From Cyclobacterium jeungdonense (GTDB lineage Bacteria > Bacteroidota > Bacteroidia > Cytophagales > Cyclobacteriaceae): a stretch of DNA of 64,000 nucleotides. The stretch spans positions 186,001-250,000 of the forward strand of contig NZ_WMCD01000008.1 of NCBI RefSeq assembly GCF_010994275.1, in the 5' to 3' direction. Below the pieces are notes generated by a model. That model was not told the origin of the DNA. It was given only the letters and a program-made list of their open reading frames with translations, and ran no database searches. This document shows positions 20,197-29,510 of this stretch, one piece after another; the stretch's first letter is position 1, and each line of letters begins with the position of its first letter. The position numbers and the translations under genes are program-made.

Positions 20197-21470
20197 GCAT
20201 AGACCGCAGTCAGGCTCCCACATTCCAGATACCCGATCAAATCAACCTAACTCCACCCGAATGCCGCTACCTAAAAGGAGGCACCCGGTTGTTTTATATT
20301 CCTTCCCCAACCATTGATGCGGTAAAAATGGAAGTAATCTTTCCGGTGCATTTCAAGGAAAAGGAAGGTTTTTATCCGCTGGTTCCTTTTTTTATGCTGC
20401 ACATGCTATCAGAGGGAACAAAAGATTTGCCATCGGAGGCATTAGATGATTTTTTTGATTTCCACGGCTCGGAGGTAGAAGTGATTTCAGGCTATGAACG
20501 GCAGGGACTCAGCTTGCTAACTACTAAAAAACACCTTACGAAGGTTTTACCGGTTTTTCGTTCCTTGTTTACAGAGGCTGTATTTCCTGAAAAGAACCTG
20601 AAAAAACGAAAATCCCAGAAAAAACTTAGCATCAGCATTCAGAATGAACAAACTTCTTCCCGGGCCAATCAACTAATCCGATCCGGCCTATTTGGGGAGC
20701 AGCATCCCTTCGGTTTACAGGCTACCGAATCGGATGTAGATGCCATTTCCCGGGAGCAGCTTGTTTCCTATTACCAAACCGAATTTCTTACCCAGCCTCA
20801 TTTATTTGTTACCGGGCAACTTTCAGAAGCAGAACTCACCTTATTGGAAAACTATTTTGGGGATTTACCACTGTTTTCAGGAAAAAACATCCGCCCACCG
20901 CTGGCTAACCCGACCCTAGGTAGACAAGCCGAAGCGAAAGCCAATGCCCTCCAATCTAGTATCCGTATCGGCAAATGGATGGTCCCGCTTACCCACCCGG
21001 ACTACCTGCCGCTTTCCTTGTTCAACACCGTCCTGGGAGGTTATTTTGGCAGCCGCCTGATTCGTAATATTCGGGAGGAAAAAGGGTATACCTACGGAAT
21101 CAACAGTTTTTTAGGCAACCTTAACGGCGGCTCTTACTGGATGGTGGCTGCTGACGTGAAAGGTGGCTATGGTGATGAGGTGATCCGGGAAGTTTATAAG
21201 GAAATTCAGCGTCTGATAACGGATCCAATCCCTGGGGAAGAATTGGAAAAAATAAAAAACTACCTGGCTGGAAACCTATTGGCTAACTTTAGTAGCCCTT
21301 TTGACCTGATGAGTCACTTCCAGTTGGTTTATTTTGAAGGGCTTGATTTTTCATTTTATGCCCGAAAATTGGCCTTCATAAAAGATTTTGATGGCAGCCA
21401 ATTACAGGAAATGGGTGAAAATTATTTTTCTCCCAAATCGATGCAGGAAGTCATTGTTGGTCAGCTATAA
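20193..21470 (+). CDS. M16 family peptidase homologue, zinc site lost
   Basis: 425-residue protein with the two-lobed M16 (insulinase/processing peptidase) layout: N-terminal domain about 20-180, C-terminal domain about 195-420 with IREEKGYTYGINSFL. The zinc motif HxxEH is replaced: where active members have HFLEHMLFKGT this protein has FFMLHMLSEGT, so the first His and the Glu are gone. It is therefore probably a non-catalytic subunit or a binding protein. No active M16 partner is encoded next to it. The ATGA overlap with porV ties its synthesis to the T9SS genes. No signal peptide is evident. Confidence 0.88.
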   Translation: MSIDRSQAPTFQIPDQINLTPPECRYLKGGTRLFYIPSPTIDAVKMEVIFPVHFKEKEGFYPLVPFFMLHMLSEGTKDLPSEALDDFFDFHGSEVEVISGYERQGLSLLTTKKHLTKVLPVFRSLFTEAVFPEKNLKKRKSQKKLSISIQNEQTSSRANQLIRSGLFGEQHPFGLQATESDVDAISREQLVSYYQTEFLTQPHLFVTGQLSEAELTLLENYFGDLPLFSGKNIRPPLANPTLGRQAEAKANALQSSIRIGKWMVPLTHPDYLPLSLFNTVLGGYFGSRLIRNIREEKGYTYGINSFLGNLNGGSYWMVAADVKGGYGDEVIREVYKEIQRLITDPIPGEELEKIKNYLAGNLLANFSSPFDLMSHFQLVYFEGLDFSFYARKLAFIKDFDGSQLQEMGENYFSPKSMQEVIVGQL

Positions 21471-22442
21471 CACTTGCTTTTTTATCCACCACTCGTAAGT
21501 ACGAGACACATCCCATTTGGTCAGCAACCAGACTTTAAACAGATAAAATTTCCAGTTACGGGGAAAATTGCCCGCATATAATTCTAAAAATTGCCTGGCC
21601 ATTTTGAAATTGGCGGAAGCTAGAGAATGTTTAGTCTCGTGCAAAATCCGAAATTTCAAGGCATGTTTTTCTTCCTCTGTTCGTACCAGAGCGGCTACTT
21701 TTTCACAAACCCGGAAGGTGGAAGGAAGCAAGACTGAATGGCCTGATTGGTATTGCCGGGTAGAAAGAGAACCTGCCAGGATTCGCTTATTTACTCCTAA
21801 AAAATCCCCGTAGACAAACGCATGGTCTCTTGCCATCCTCACAAGCAGGTCAAAATCCTCATAGGCCAGGGTTTCGTCATAGCCACCAGCCGCTTTAAGT
21901 ACTGCCGCATCCAATACCAGAGAGGCGGAACTAATGATGTATCTCCTCACCACGGCAGCGAACACATTGCCTGCCAAAACAGGAACCGTTGCTTTTCCCG
22001 AATCATCCACTGGATAAAAAGGACGCGCCCTCCCATCGGAAAACAACTGGAGAACATTGCTGAAATAAATTTTTGCTTCTGTTTCCTGCAGACGGTGTAC
22101 CGCCCTGGTCAGATGACGGGGGGCCAGGAAATCATCAGCTGCCAAATCTACCACATAGTCTCCTCTGACCTGGGTCAAAGCCATATTGAATGCCCGACAG
22201 TAGTTGATTGGAGTATCGTGAAACTGGTACCTGATTTCTATTTGATTTTTGTTTTTCTCCTCCCAGTCCCGAATTACTTCCTGTGAGGAATCACTACTCC
22301 CATTATCTATTACAAACAGCGCTACGTTTGAGTAGTCCTGCCGCAAGACACTTTCCAAAGCAGCTGCTACGTAAGGCGCCTGATTATGACAAGTGCAAAT
22401 CACAGAAACCAGCGGTTCCTTTTCCTTCTCCTTCTGATTCAT
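21465..22442 (-). CDS. glycosyltransferase family 2 protein
   Basis: 325-residue GT-A fold glycosyltransferase. It starts with the classical VSVICTCHNQAPYV strand, VIDNGSSDSSQEV for nucleotide binding and DLAADDFLAPRHL as the metal-binding DxD region. It probably adds a sugar to a cell-surface polysaccharide, but donor and acceptor cannot be told. It is a single gene, convergent with the M16 gene, and the two stop regions overlap by 6 nt. No terminator hairpin was seen between them. Confidence 0.88.
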   Translation of the reverse strand: MNQKEKEKEPLVSVICTCHNQAPYVAAALESVLRQDYSNVALFVIDNGSSDSSQEVIRDWEEKNKNQIEIRYQFHDTPINYCRAFNMALTQVRGDYVVDLAADDFLAPRHLTRAVHRLQETEAKIYFSNVLQLFSDGRARPFYPVDDSGKATVPVLAGNVFAAVVRRYIISSASLVLDAAVLKAAGGYDETLAYEDFDLLVRMARDHAFVYGDFLGVNKRILAGSLSTRQYQSGHSVLLPSTFRVCEKVAALVRTEEEKHALKFRILHETKHSLASANFKMARQFLELYAGNFPRNWKFYLFKVWLLTKWDVSRTYEWWIKKQVL

Positions 22443-22672
22443 TTGAGCAATTAAGCTTTCTATTACCCCTTCTTCATGCAGGGAATATTACCCCATGTAC
22501 CATCAACCTGATGTTGACAAGAAACCCATACCCGTCTTAGACAACAGCCTAAAAAGCAGCAACAGCCTTTCTTTTCTACGGCATACCCGGATACTGGCTG
22601 GAGGATACATTCTATTTGGCTAAATTAGCAATTCTAATCCAACTGACAGCTACCTGAGAACCACTCGAATTC

Positions 22673-23269
22673 ATGGAAGACACCTACCTGACGTTAAAAA
22701 CACCTACTAAAGGGCTATACAAAGAGAAAGGGAGTAAATTTTTATCTTTTGCATACCCGGTAGAAAGCGAGGCAGAAATCCAACAGATCCTGGATGAGCT
22801 CAAAAAAACCTACCACGATGCCCGGCATCATTGCTATGCTTATATCTTGGGTAGGAATAAGGAGGTATATCGAGCCAATGACGATGGTGAACCCCATCAT
22901 AGTGCAGGGGACCCCATATTGGGGCAACTTCGCTCCCGGGAGCTCACGCAATCCCTGGTGGTGGTGGTGAGGTACTTTGGCGGCGTCAAACTCGGTGTGG
23001 GCGGGTTGGTGCGAGCCTACAAAACTGCTGCTGCAGAAGCCATTGACGCCGGCGAAGTGATCCAAAAAATCCTCGTTGCCAGTATTATCATTCGCTTTGA
23101 TTACCTATCTCTCGATGAAGTCATGCACCTCATCCAACGCCATGACCTGAAAATTTCAGACCAGCAATTTGACTTGCATTGCCAGATAAGGGTGGAATGC
23201 CGTGAAAAACAGGCCGATGCAGTAAGAAAAATTCTTTCGACCATTCCTTCTCTGGAATTTCTTACATAG
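22673..23269 (+). CDS. yigZ: IMPACT/YigZ family protein
   Basis: 198-residue member of the UPF0029 family, related to eukaryotic IMPACT and E. coli YigZ. The N-terminal domain carries the family signature: GSKFLSFAYPV, ARHHCYAY, NDDGEPHHSAGDPI and VVVRYFGGVKLGVGGLVRAY. The C-terminal part (about 140-198) is the DUF1949 domain. The biological role is not firmly known; links to translation regulation have been proposed for IMPACT. The 3' end overlaps the end of the convergent exonuclease gene by 8 nt. Confidence 0.93.
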   Translation: MEDTYLTLKTPTKGLYKEKGSKFLSFAYPVESEAEIQQILDELKKTYHDARHHCYAYILGRNKEVYRANDDGEPHHSAGDPILGQLRSRELTQSLVVVVRYFGGVKLGVGGLVRAYKTAAAEAIDAGEVIQKILVASIIIRFDYLSLDEVMHLIQRHDLKISDQQFDLHCQIRVECREKQADAVRKILSTIPSLEFLT

Positions 23270-23864
23270 AGAAGATTTCATCCAGGTAGCCTTGTCGGTA
23301 TAGTTTTAAAAAAATCTCCAAACAAGCCCAGGCATCCGTTGCTGCATAGAGCAGTTGCTTTTCTGTCAAGGCTGGAGCTTCCCAGTTGGACACCTGTTCG
23401 GATTTGGAAATCCGGATCCCCAGGACCATGGCGCTAAGGTTTCTGACACCGACATTTAGGAAACCCACTCTGCGTAGTTCTTCATTGAGATCAAAAAAAG
23501 AATCAGGGGTAAAGTTCGGGGCTAGTTTTTTTAACGCTTTGATATCGTCTCTGACTGCAGCCCCTACTTTAACGATATTCGCATTTTCCAGCAGGGCTTT
23601 TGCCTGAACAGGAAACCCCAATTCATTAAGGCGAATCAGGTAGGCCGTATCCCTGGTGGATAACTGAAGTAAGGAAACATCGTAGGAAACCCCTCTCCGG
23701 AAAGCCGGTCTGGTTTCGGTGTCGAAGCCAATAAATTTTTGAGAAGCAAGATCTGATTCCATGCGCCGCAAATCATTTTGGTCCTGAACTAAGATGATTT
23801 CACCGGGAAATGCTTCTATTTCCAATCCATTTACTTCTTCTTTGCTTATTTTAAGTGGTATCAT
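23262..23864 (-). CDS. 3'-5' exonuclease, RNase D/WRN-like DEDD fold
   Basis: 200-residue nuclease-domain protein. The Exo motifs are visible: FIGFDTETRP (Exo I, D and E), VKVGAAVRDDIKAL (Exo II, D) and LLYAATDAWACLEIF (Exo III, YxxxD). The start is set to ATG 23864, because this ATG overlaps the nhaC TGA as ATGA; a longer frame reaching 23930 would run into nhaC. It has no HRDC domain, so it is the stand-alone type rather than full RNase D. Substrate (RNA or DNA) unknown. Confidence 0.9.
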   Translation of the reverse strand: MIPLKISKEEVNGLEIEAFPGEIILVQDQNDLRRMESDLASQKFIGFDTETRPAFRRGVSYDVSLLQLSTRDTAYLIRLNELGFPVQAKALLENANIVKVGAAVRDDIKALKKLAPNFTPDSFFDLNEELRRVGFLNVGVRNLSAMVLGIRISKSEQVSNWEAPALTEKQLLYAATDAWACLEIFLKLYRQGYLDEIFSM

Positions 23865-25348
23865 GCCAAAATCTCTTCTTCTTCTGTAATCTGTTCCATT
23901 TCTTTGTTCGAGTAGTAATTGATTCCCCAATTCATATACCCAAACAGAATCGTCATAAACGGACTTATAATATTAAAAAAACAATAAGGGGCATAAGTAA
24001 GGGTTGCTACTCCTAACACAGAGGCCTGGGTAGCACCGCAGGTATTCCAGGGAATCAACACCGAAGTAACGGTGGCACTGTCCTCCAGGGTTCTGCTCAA
24101 ATTTTCGCCCTTCAGACCTTTTTTCCTATAAATATCGGCATACATTCTGCCAGGAACCAAAATAGCCAGGTACTGGTCCGAGGTGGTAAGGTTGAAAAAG
24201 ACACCGGTGCCGGCGGTAGCGGCAATCAGGGATCCTACCGAGTTTACTTTGCTAATCACCGCCTCCGCGATGACTTTAAGCATGCCGCTTACTTCCATAA
24301 TACCTCCAAAAACCATCGCACATAATATCAACCAAACGGTAAACAGCATCCCGGCCATCCCACCGGTCACTAATAGTTCATTTACAATTTCATTGGAGGT
24401 AACAATAGCTGTATCCCCGAATAAAGCTTGCATTACTACCCGAAAGGATCGAAGAAGGGCTCCTCCTTCCATGCCACTGGATAATTCCCGGATAATCTCT
24501 CCCTGAAAAATGACCGCAAAAATCCCTCCAAGTAGTGCACCAGCGAGTAAGGTGGGAATGGCTGGGACTTTTTTAAAAATAAGAAACAAAACCAGCAAGG
24601 GAACAATGAATAGCCAGCCATTGACCACAAAGGTTTCAGAAATCACGTTAGAAATCGCCTGTACCTGGCCCACTGTACCTTCGGGTTGCCCCATCACCCC
24701 GATAACCCCAAAGATCAGCAGGGTAATGGATATGGAAGGTACGGTGGTCTTTACCATGTGCCGGATGTGCGTGAATAAATCCGTTCCAGCCATGGCAGGA
24801 GCCAGATTGGTAGTGTCCGAAAGCGGTGACATTTTATCCCCGAAGTATGCCCCTGAAATAATTGCTCCACCAATAATCCCCTCCCCAAAACCAAGGGCCG
24901 TCCCGATTCCCAGCAAGGCGACTCCTACCGTGGCCACTGTGGTCCAGCTACTTCCGGTGGCCACGGATACTACTCCGCATACCACACATGCTGCCAATAA
25001 AAATATCGTAGGATTCAACACCTGGAGCCCGTAATAAATCATTGCAGGTACGATTCCACTCAGCATCCAGGTTCCCGCAAGGGACCCAATTAATAGCAAG
25101 ATTAAAATAGAAGACATTGCGGATGAAATACTTTTGATCATGCCATCCTGGATGACAACCCATTTCACGCCCAATCTAAAAACGGCCATCAATCCAGCTA
25201 CCCCGGAAGAAATCACCAATACCAACTGATTGGATCCAAAAAGTCCGTCTGTGCCGAAAACATTGATATTGATCACCAAAAGGACAATCAGGAAGATGAT
25301 TGGAAATAAAGCCTCCCAGATGGAGGGCCTTTTAGAAGTTGTACCCAT
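23861..25348 (-). CDS. nhaC: Na+/H+ antiporter NhaC family
   Basis: 495-residue inner-membrane antiporter with about 11-12 hydrophobic segments. Conserved NhaC features are visible: ATGSSWTTVATVGVALLGIG, GGAIISGAYFGDKMSPLSDTTNLAPA and the C-terminal LEDSATVTSVLIPWNTCGA. It exports sodium in exchange for protons, which suits a marine or saline organism. First gene of a two-gene unit with the exonuclease (ATGA overlap). The 196-nt gap upstream is shared with the divergent Mpo1-like gene. Confidence 0.94.
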   Translation of the reverse strand: MGTTSKRPSIWEALFPIIFLIVLLVININVFGTDGLFGSNQLVLVISSGVAGLMAVFRLGVKWVVIQDGMIKSISSAMSSILILLLIGSLAGTWMLSGIVPAMIYYGLQVLNPTIFLLAACVVCGVVSVATGSSWTTVATVGVALLGIGTALGFGEGIIGGAIISGAYFGDKMSPLSDTTNLAPAMAGTDLFTHIRHMVKTTVPSISITLLIFGVIGVMGQPEGTVGQVQAISNVISETFVVNGWLFIVPLLVLFLIFKKVPAIPTLLAGALLGGIFAVIFQGEIIRELSSGMEGGALLRSFRVVMQALFGDTAIVTSNEIVNELLVTGGMAGMLFTVWLILCAMVFGGIMEVSGMLKVIAEAVISKVNSVGSLIAATAGTGVFFNLTTSDQYLAILVPGRMYADIYRKKGLKGENLSRTLEDSATVTSVLIPWNTCGATQASVLGVATLTYAPYCFFNIISPFMTILFGYMNWGINYYSNKEMEQITEEEEILA

Positions 25349-25544
25349 TACAATTGGTCTAAGAAAAGATAAACCTAAAGTTAAAAAAAAATATGTATTT
25401 AACGCCCTTACCGCTGATACTCTTTGTTACTTAAACGCTAACGGACACATTCCGAATTTTATTCTGAATGTATGGGAAGACATTTGTTTTTCAATTATTT
25501 TATTTAACTTAATACCAAATAATTTGGCTTAAAGATACAGGTTC

Positions 25545-26024
25545 ATGAGAAAAATAGACAGCCTGCTACAGGAATATGGCCTCAGCCACCAAAATCCAAC
25601 TAACAAATCCATACATTGGCTTTGTGTTCCGGCTATTTATTTCAGTTTAGTGGGCTTGCTTTATAGTATTCCACCCGGCCCACTGAAAGAGATGGAGTTT
25701 ATGCTGAGCCATTTTGCCAATTGGGCCACCCCAGCATTGCTGCTGGTATGGATTTACTACCTGGCACTTTCGCCTCCTTTAGCTTTAGGGATGATGCTGT
25801 TTACAGCCCTTTGTCTGGCCGTTGCAAGCGTATTAAATTTAATTTTACCGTTCCCACTTTGGGGGTTTTGTTTGGTTCTATTTGTCCTTGCCTGGATTTT
25901 TCAATTTTACGGACATAAAATCGAAGGAAAGAAGCCCTCATTTCTAAAAGATTTGCAATTCCTTTTAATTGGTCCTGCCTGGCTAATGCATTTCATATAC
26001 AAGCGTTTAGGGCTTGCGTATTAA
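25545..26024 (+). CDS. Mpo1-like / DUF962 membrane protein
   Basis: 159 residues with four hydrophobic segments. The N-terminal motif YGLSHQNPTNKSIHWLCVPA and the later FYGHKIEGKKPSFLKDLQFLLIGPAW are hallmarks of DUF962. The yeast member Mpo1 is an Fe(II)-dependent dioxygenase for alpha-oxidation of 2-hydroxy fatty acids; the conserved histidines (SHQN, KSIHW, GHKIE) are retained, so a similar lipid reaction is possible. Probably a single-gene transcript between nhaC and the CPA2 antiporter. Confidence 0.9.
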   Translation: MRKIDSLLQEYGLSHQNPTNKSIHWLCVPAIYFSLVGLLYSIPPGPLKEMEFMLSHFANWATPALLLVWIYYLALSPPLALGMMLFTALCLAVASVLNLILPFPLWGFCLVLFVLAWIFQFYGHKIEGKKPSFLKDLQFLLIGPAWLMHFIYKRLGLAY

Positions 26025-26151
26025 ATATTTCAATAACCCTATCGGGACATCCCTTTTATGTTTGAAGTGGTTATCCCATTTAAATGCCTGCTGTATTTTT
26101 ATTATATTCAAGAAAATTTGATCCCAACGTCTTTTTAACTTTAAAATATAA

Positions 26152-28170
26152 ATGAATCCTTTTATACTCGCAGCAGCTGAAATACCGCTTTTGTCTGACA
26201 TTGTAGTCATATTCGGTCTGGCTACTTTGGTGATCTTGCTTTTCATGCGGCTTAAGTTACCTACCATCATTGGGTACCTACTGACTGGAGCTATAGCAGG
26301 ACCTTATGGTCTTTCCCTGGTAGATGCTTCCACGGCGGTGGAAGTCTTATCAGAGATTGGGGTAATCCTGCTGCTATTTGTGATCGGGATGGAATTTTCG
26401 CTGAAAAGCCTGATGGCTATCAAAAAGGCGGTATTCATTGGAGGAAGTCTGCAAGTGCTCCTTACCATCGGGGCCACTACCTTGATTACCTATTCCTTTG
26501 GATATGAATGGAATAAAGCGGTATTTTTTGGGTTTCTATTTGCCCTGAGTAGTACGGCCATTGTTTTAAAACTCCTCCAGGAAACGGGGCAGGTGAATAG
26601 CATTTCCGGCAGAACCACGCTGGCCATTTTGATTTTTCAGGATATCATCATCGTTCCATTGGTGCTGTTAACACCCATGCTTGCCGGGGAGTCGGACAAT
26701 ATCTTCCTTTCATTGACTTATATGGTGCTCAAAGGCGGCCTGGTGATCGTATTGACCATCCTAAGTGCTAAATACCTCATCCCTCAATTGCTTTACCGCG
26801 TAGCCAAGTCAAAAAATGAAGAACTTTTTTTGTTGAGCATTATCGTTACCTGTTTTGCTGTAGCCTATGTCACATCACTGCTAGGCTTGTCGCTGGGATT
26901 AGGTGCATTCCTGGCAGGACTGATTATAAGCGAATCCGAATACAGCCACCACGCTACCGGGAAAATTCTACCCTTTCGGGAGATATTCCTAAGTTTCTTT
27001 TTTGTGTCGGTGGGCATGCTATTCGACCTGAGTTTTTTGTTGGACAACATCCTGATTATCCTGGCGCTGGTCGCGCTGACCTTTGTTGTGAAATTCCTGA
27101 TTACCTCTCTGGCAGTCAAATCCATTGGCAGTGATTTTAAGGGAGCGTTTATCGTGGGTCTCTCCATCTTCCAGGTAGGTGAATTTTCCTTATTGTTGGC
27201 AAAAGAGGGGCTCGAATACGAACTTCTCGACCCCATTACCTATCAATACTTTCTGGCCATTTCCATTTTGACCATGGTCATGACTCCATTTATACTCAAG
27301 CAAAGAGAACAGCTGGCCTACCGGGTACTGAATATCCCCTTACCTAAGAAAATAAAAGCTCGGTTTGGAGAAAAAACAGCGGTACATACGACTAAGATAG
27401 AAACCGACGAACTTGGTGATCATCTAGTCATTATCGGCTTTGGACTGAATGGCCGGAACCTGGCACGAGCAGCAAAAAGAGCTAACATCTCCTATGCCAT
27501 CATAGAGATGAATCCGGAAACGGTACGTGTAGAGTCTGCCAAAGGAGAACCCATCATGTATGGAGATGCTGCCAATCCGGTGGTACTCGAACACGTAAAC
27601 ATCCATAAAGCAAGAGTGGCCGTGATTGCTATTTCCAATCACGAGGCAACCCGTGGCATTATTACCAACATCCGGGCGATTACTCAAAATGCTTTTATCA
27701 TCGTAAGGACGCGATATGTAAACGAAATAGAGGCCATGCTCCGTCTAGGTGCGGATGAGGTGATACCCGAAGAATTTGAAACTTCTATTGAAATATTTAC
27801 CAGGGTACTGAACAAATACCTGGTACCGAAAGGAGAAATTGATGATTTCACCCACGATGTCCGCTACCATAACTACGAGGTGTTTCGGTCGCTTCAAGGC
27901 GACAGCGGTTCCACCATCGCCCTGGATATTCCGGAAATTAATTTTGCAGGCATCAAAATTGAAAAGGATCACGGAGCATTTATCGGAAAGCCCATCAAGG
28001 AAATTAATTTGAGAGAGAAAGTAGGTATCAATCTGGTGGCAATCAAAAGAGATGGAAAGACGAAAACGGATATCGATGGAGACACCAAAATTAAGTTAGG
28101 AGATATCGTATACGTAGTGGCCCGACCAGAGGCGTTGGAAAAATTTGAAGAAGACGTCAGCATTTCCTAA
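26152..28170 (+). CDS. CPA2 family monovalent cation:proton antiporter with TrkA domains
   Basis: 672 residues. Residues about 10-385 form the Na+/H+-exchanger membrane domain (about 12 helices; GYLLTGAIAGPYGLSLV near the start, FALSSTAIVLKLLQE in the middle). Residues about 420-540 form a TrkA-N nucleotide-binding domain with HLVIIGFGLNGRNLARAA. Residues about 585-670 form a TrkA-C domain. This is the KefB/KefC-like layout, in which a dinucleotide gates cation flux. Transported ion (K+ or Na+) not decided by sequence. The gene ends 120 nt before a shared hairpin terminator. Confidence 0.93.
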   Translation: MNPFILAAAEIPLLSDIVVIFGLATLVILLFMRLKLPTIIGYLLTGAIAGPYGLSLVDASTAVEVLSEIGVILLLFVIGMEFSLKSLMAIKKAVFIGGSLQVLLTIGATTLITYSFGYEWNKAVFFGFLFALSSTAIVLKLLQETGQVNSISGRTTLAILIFQDIIIVPLVLLTPMLAGESDNIFLSLTYMVLKGGLVIVLTILSAKYLIPQLLYRVAKSKNEELFLLSIIVTCFAVAYVTSLLGLSLGLGAFLAGLIISESEYSHHATGKILPFREIFLSFFFVSVGMLFDLSFLLDNILIILALVALTFVVKFLITSLAVKSIGSDFKGAFIVGLSIFQVGEFSLLLAKEGLEYELLDPITYQYFLAISILTMVMTPFILKQREQLAYRVLNIPLPKKIKARFGEKTAVHTTKIETDELGDHLVIIGFGLNGRNLARAAKRANISYAIIEMNPETVRVESAKGEPIMYGDAANPVVLEHVNIHKARVAVIAISNHEATRGIITNIRAITQNAFIIVRTRYVNEIEAMLRLGADEVIPEEFETSIEIFTRVLNKYLVPKGEIDDFTHDVRYHNYEVFRSLQGDSGSTIALDIPEINFAGIKIEKDHGAFIGKPIKEINLREKVGINLVAIKRDGKTKTDIDGDTKIKLGDIVYVVARPEALEKFEEDVSIS

Positions 28171-28290
28171 CGGTCACCTAAATCCTAATAAGGATCTTCC
28201 AAGATTTGGGAAAATCAGGATTTGCCGCTGATCCAAGCAAACTTGAAACATCCAACCTGCCTGTCACCAAGCTAAGAGTATCAAACCAAA

Positions 28291-28317
28291 AATCCTGCTG
28301 GTAAAACCAACAGGATT
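28291..28317. terminator. hairpin between convergent antiporter gene and queA
   Basis: 12-bp stem with one G-T pair (28291-28302 with 28306-28317) and a 3-nt loop. Read on the minus strand it is followed by a T-rich stretch, so it should end queA transcription; it can also form at the end of the antiporter transcript. Its arm resembles a shorter palindrome at the queA stop (AATCCTACAGGATT). Confidence 0.65.
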
Positions 28318-28346
28318 CGATATTATTAAATTTATGTCAGAAAATC

Positions 28347-29396
28347 CTACAGGATTAACATGGCATCGCCGTAACTAAAGAACTTATAATTTTCTTTGAT
28401 AGCTTCCTTGTACGCTTTCATAATCAGGTCGTACCCCCCGAAGGCAGATGCCGTCATTAATAAGGTGGATTCTGGTAAATGAAAGTTGGTGATAAGCGCA
28501 TTGGCGATTTTAAACTCGTAGGGAGGAATGATGAATTTATCCGTCCATCCACTGCTTGACTTCAGACGGCCATTAGCGGTAACCGAAGATTCTATGGTTT
28601 TCAAAGAGGTAGTTCCCACGGCGACCACTCTTTTTTTGGCATCCAGTGACTTGTTAACAAGGTCTACGGTTTCCTGGGGAATATCGTAATTTTCTGAATC
28701 CATTTTATGCTTGGTCAGATCCTCCACGTCTACCTGACGGAAGGTACCCAAACCAATATGCAAGGTGATCGGGCTGACTTCCACCCCTTTAATTTCCAGC
28801 CTTTTTAAAAGATGGGGAGTAAAATGCAAGCCAGCGGTAGGTGCTGCAACAGCCCCTACATGTTTGGCAAAAATGGTCTGGTATCGTTCCCGGTCCGAAT
28901 CGACCACATCCCTTTCTATAAATTCTTTAAGTATCGGAGTCTCTCCGAGCGTATCGATGGTTTTATAAAATTCTTCATCAGTGCCATCAAACAGGAACCG
29001 AATGGTTCTACCCCTGGAGGTGGTATTGTCTATCACCTCTGCTACCAAATCACTGTCTCCAAAATACAGCTTGTTTCCAACACGGATTTTTCGCGCTGGA
29101 TCTACCAATACATCCCAAAGCCGGAGGTCCTGATTTAGCTCACGAAGAAGGAAAACTTCAATTTTCGCTCCCGTTTTTTCCTTGTTTCCATACAGCCTGG
29201 CAGGAAATACTTTGGTGTTATTTGTGACGAATACATCGCCCTCCCCAAAGTACTCAATGATATCCTTGAAAACTCTATGCTCTATTTTCCCGGTATCGCG
29301 ATGAATCACCATCAATCTGGACTCATCCCTGTTTGCCGGAGGGTGTAGGGATATAAGTTTTTTAGGAATTTCAAATTTGAAATCAGATAACTTCAT
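28347..29396 (-). CDS. queA: tRNA preQ1(34) S-adenosylmethionine ribosyltransferase-isomerase
   Basis: Transfers and isomerises the ribosyl moiety of SAM onto preQ1 at tRNA position 34, the penultimate step of queuosine synthesis. 349 residues, full length. Conserved motifs are visible: FVTNNTKVFPARLYGNK, VGAVAAPTAGLHFT, ITLHIGLGTFRQV, VAVGTTSLKTIES and TNFHLPESTLLMTASAF. A -7-like TATCTTTG on the minus strand lies about 50 nt upstream (29446-29453), without a clear -33 box. Other queuosine genes are not nearby. Confidence 0.97.
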   Translation of the reverse strand: MKLSDFKFEIPKKLISLHPPANRDESRLMVIHRDTGKIEHRVFKDIIEYFGEGDVFVTNNTKVFPARLYGNKEKTGAKIEVFLLRELNQDLRLWDVLVDPARKIRVGNKLYFGDSDLVAEVIDNTTSRGRTIRFLFDGTDEEFYKTIDTLGETPILKEFIERDVVDSDRERYQTIFAKHVGAVAAPTAGLHFTPHLLKRLEIKGVEVSPITLHIGLGTFRQVDVEDLTKHKMDSENYDIPQETVDLVNKSLDAKKRVVAVGTTSLKTIESSVTANGRLKSSSGWTDKFIIPPYEFKIANALITNFHLPESTLLMTASAFGGYDLIMKAYKEAIKENYKFFSYGDAMLIL

Positions 29397-29445
29397 GTGT
29401 ATTAATTTTGGAAATAACGAGTGAACGTAATTATCGTAAAAAATG

Positions 29446-29453
29446 CAAAGATA
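29446..29453 (-). promoter_or_regulatory. putative -7 box for queA
   Basis: TATCTTTG on the minus strand matches TAnnTTTG and lies 50 nt before the queA ATG. No TTTG was found at the right distance upstream, so this is a half-site only. Confidence 0.35.
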
Positions 29454-29510
29454 GTAAGAATTTACCTTTATTCTACTTATCTTGTGAAATTATTTTAAAT
29501 AATCTGAAAA

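Noticed and set aside
23865..23930. Upstream start for the 3'-5' exonuclease
   Set aside because: Those codons overlap nhaC in another frame; ATG 23864 in an ATGA overlap is the natural start.
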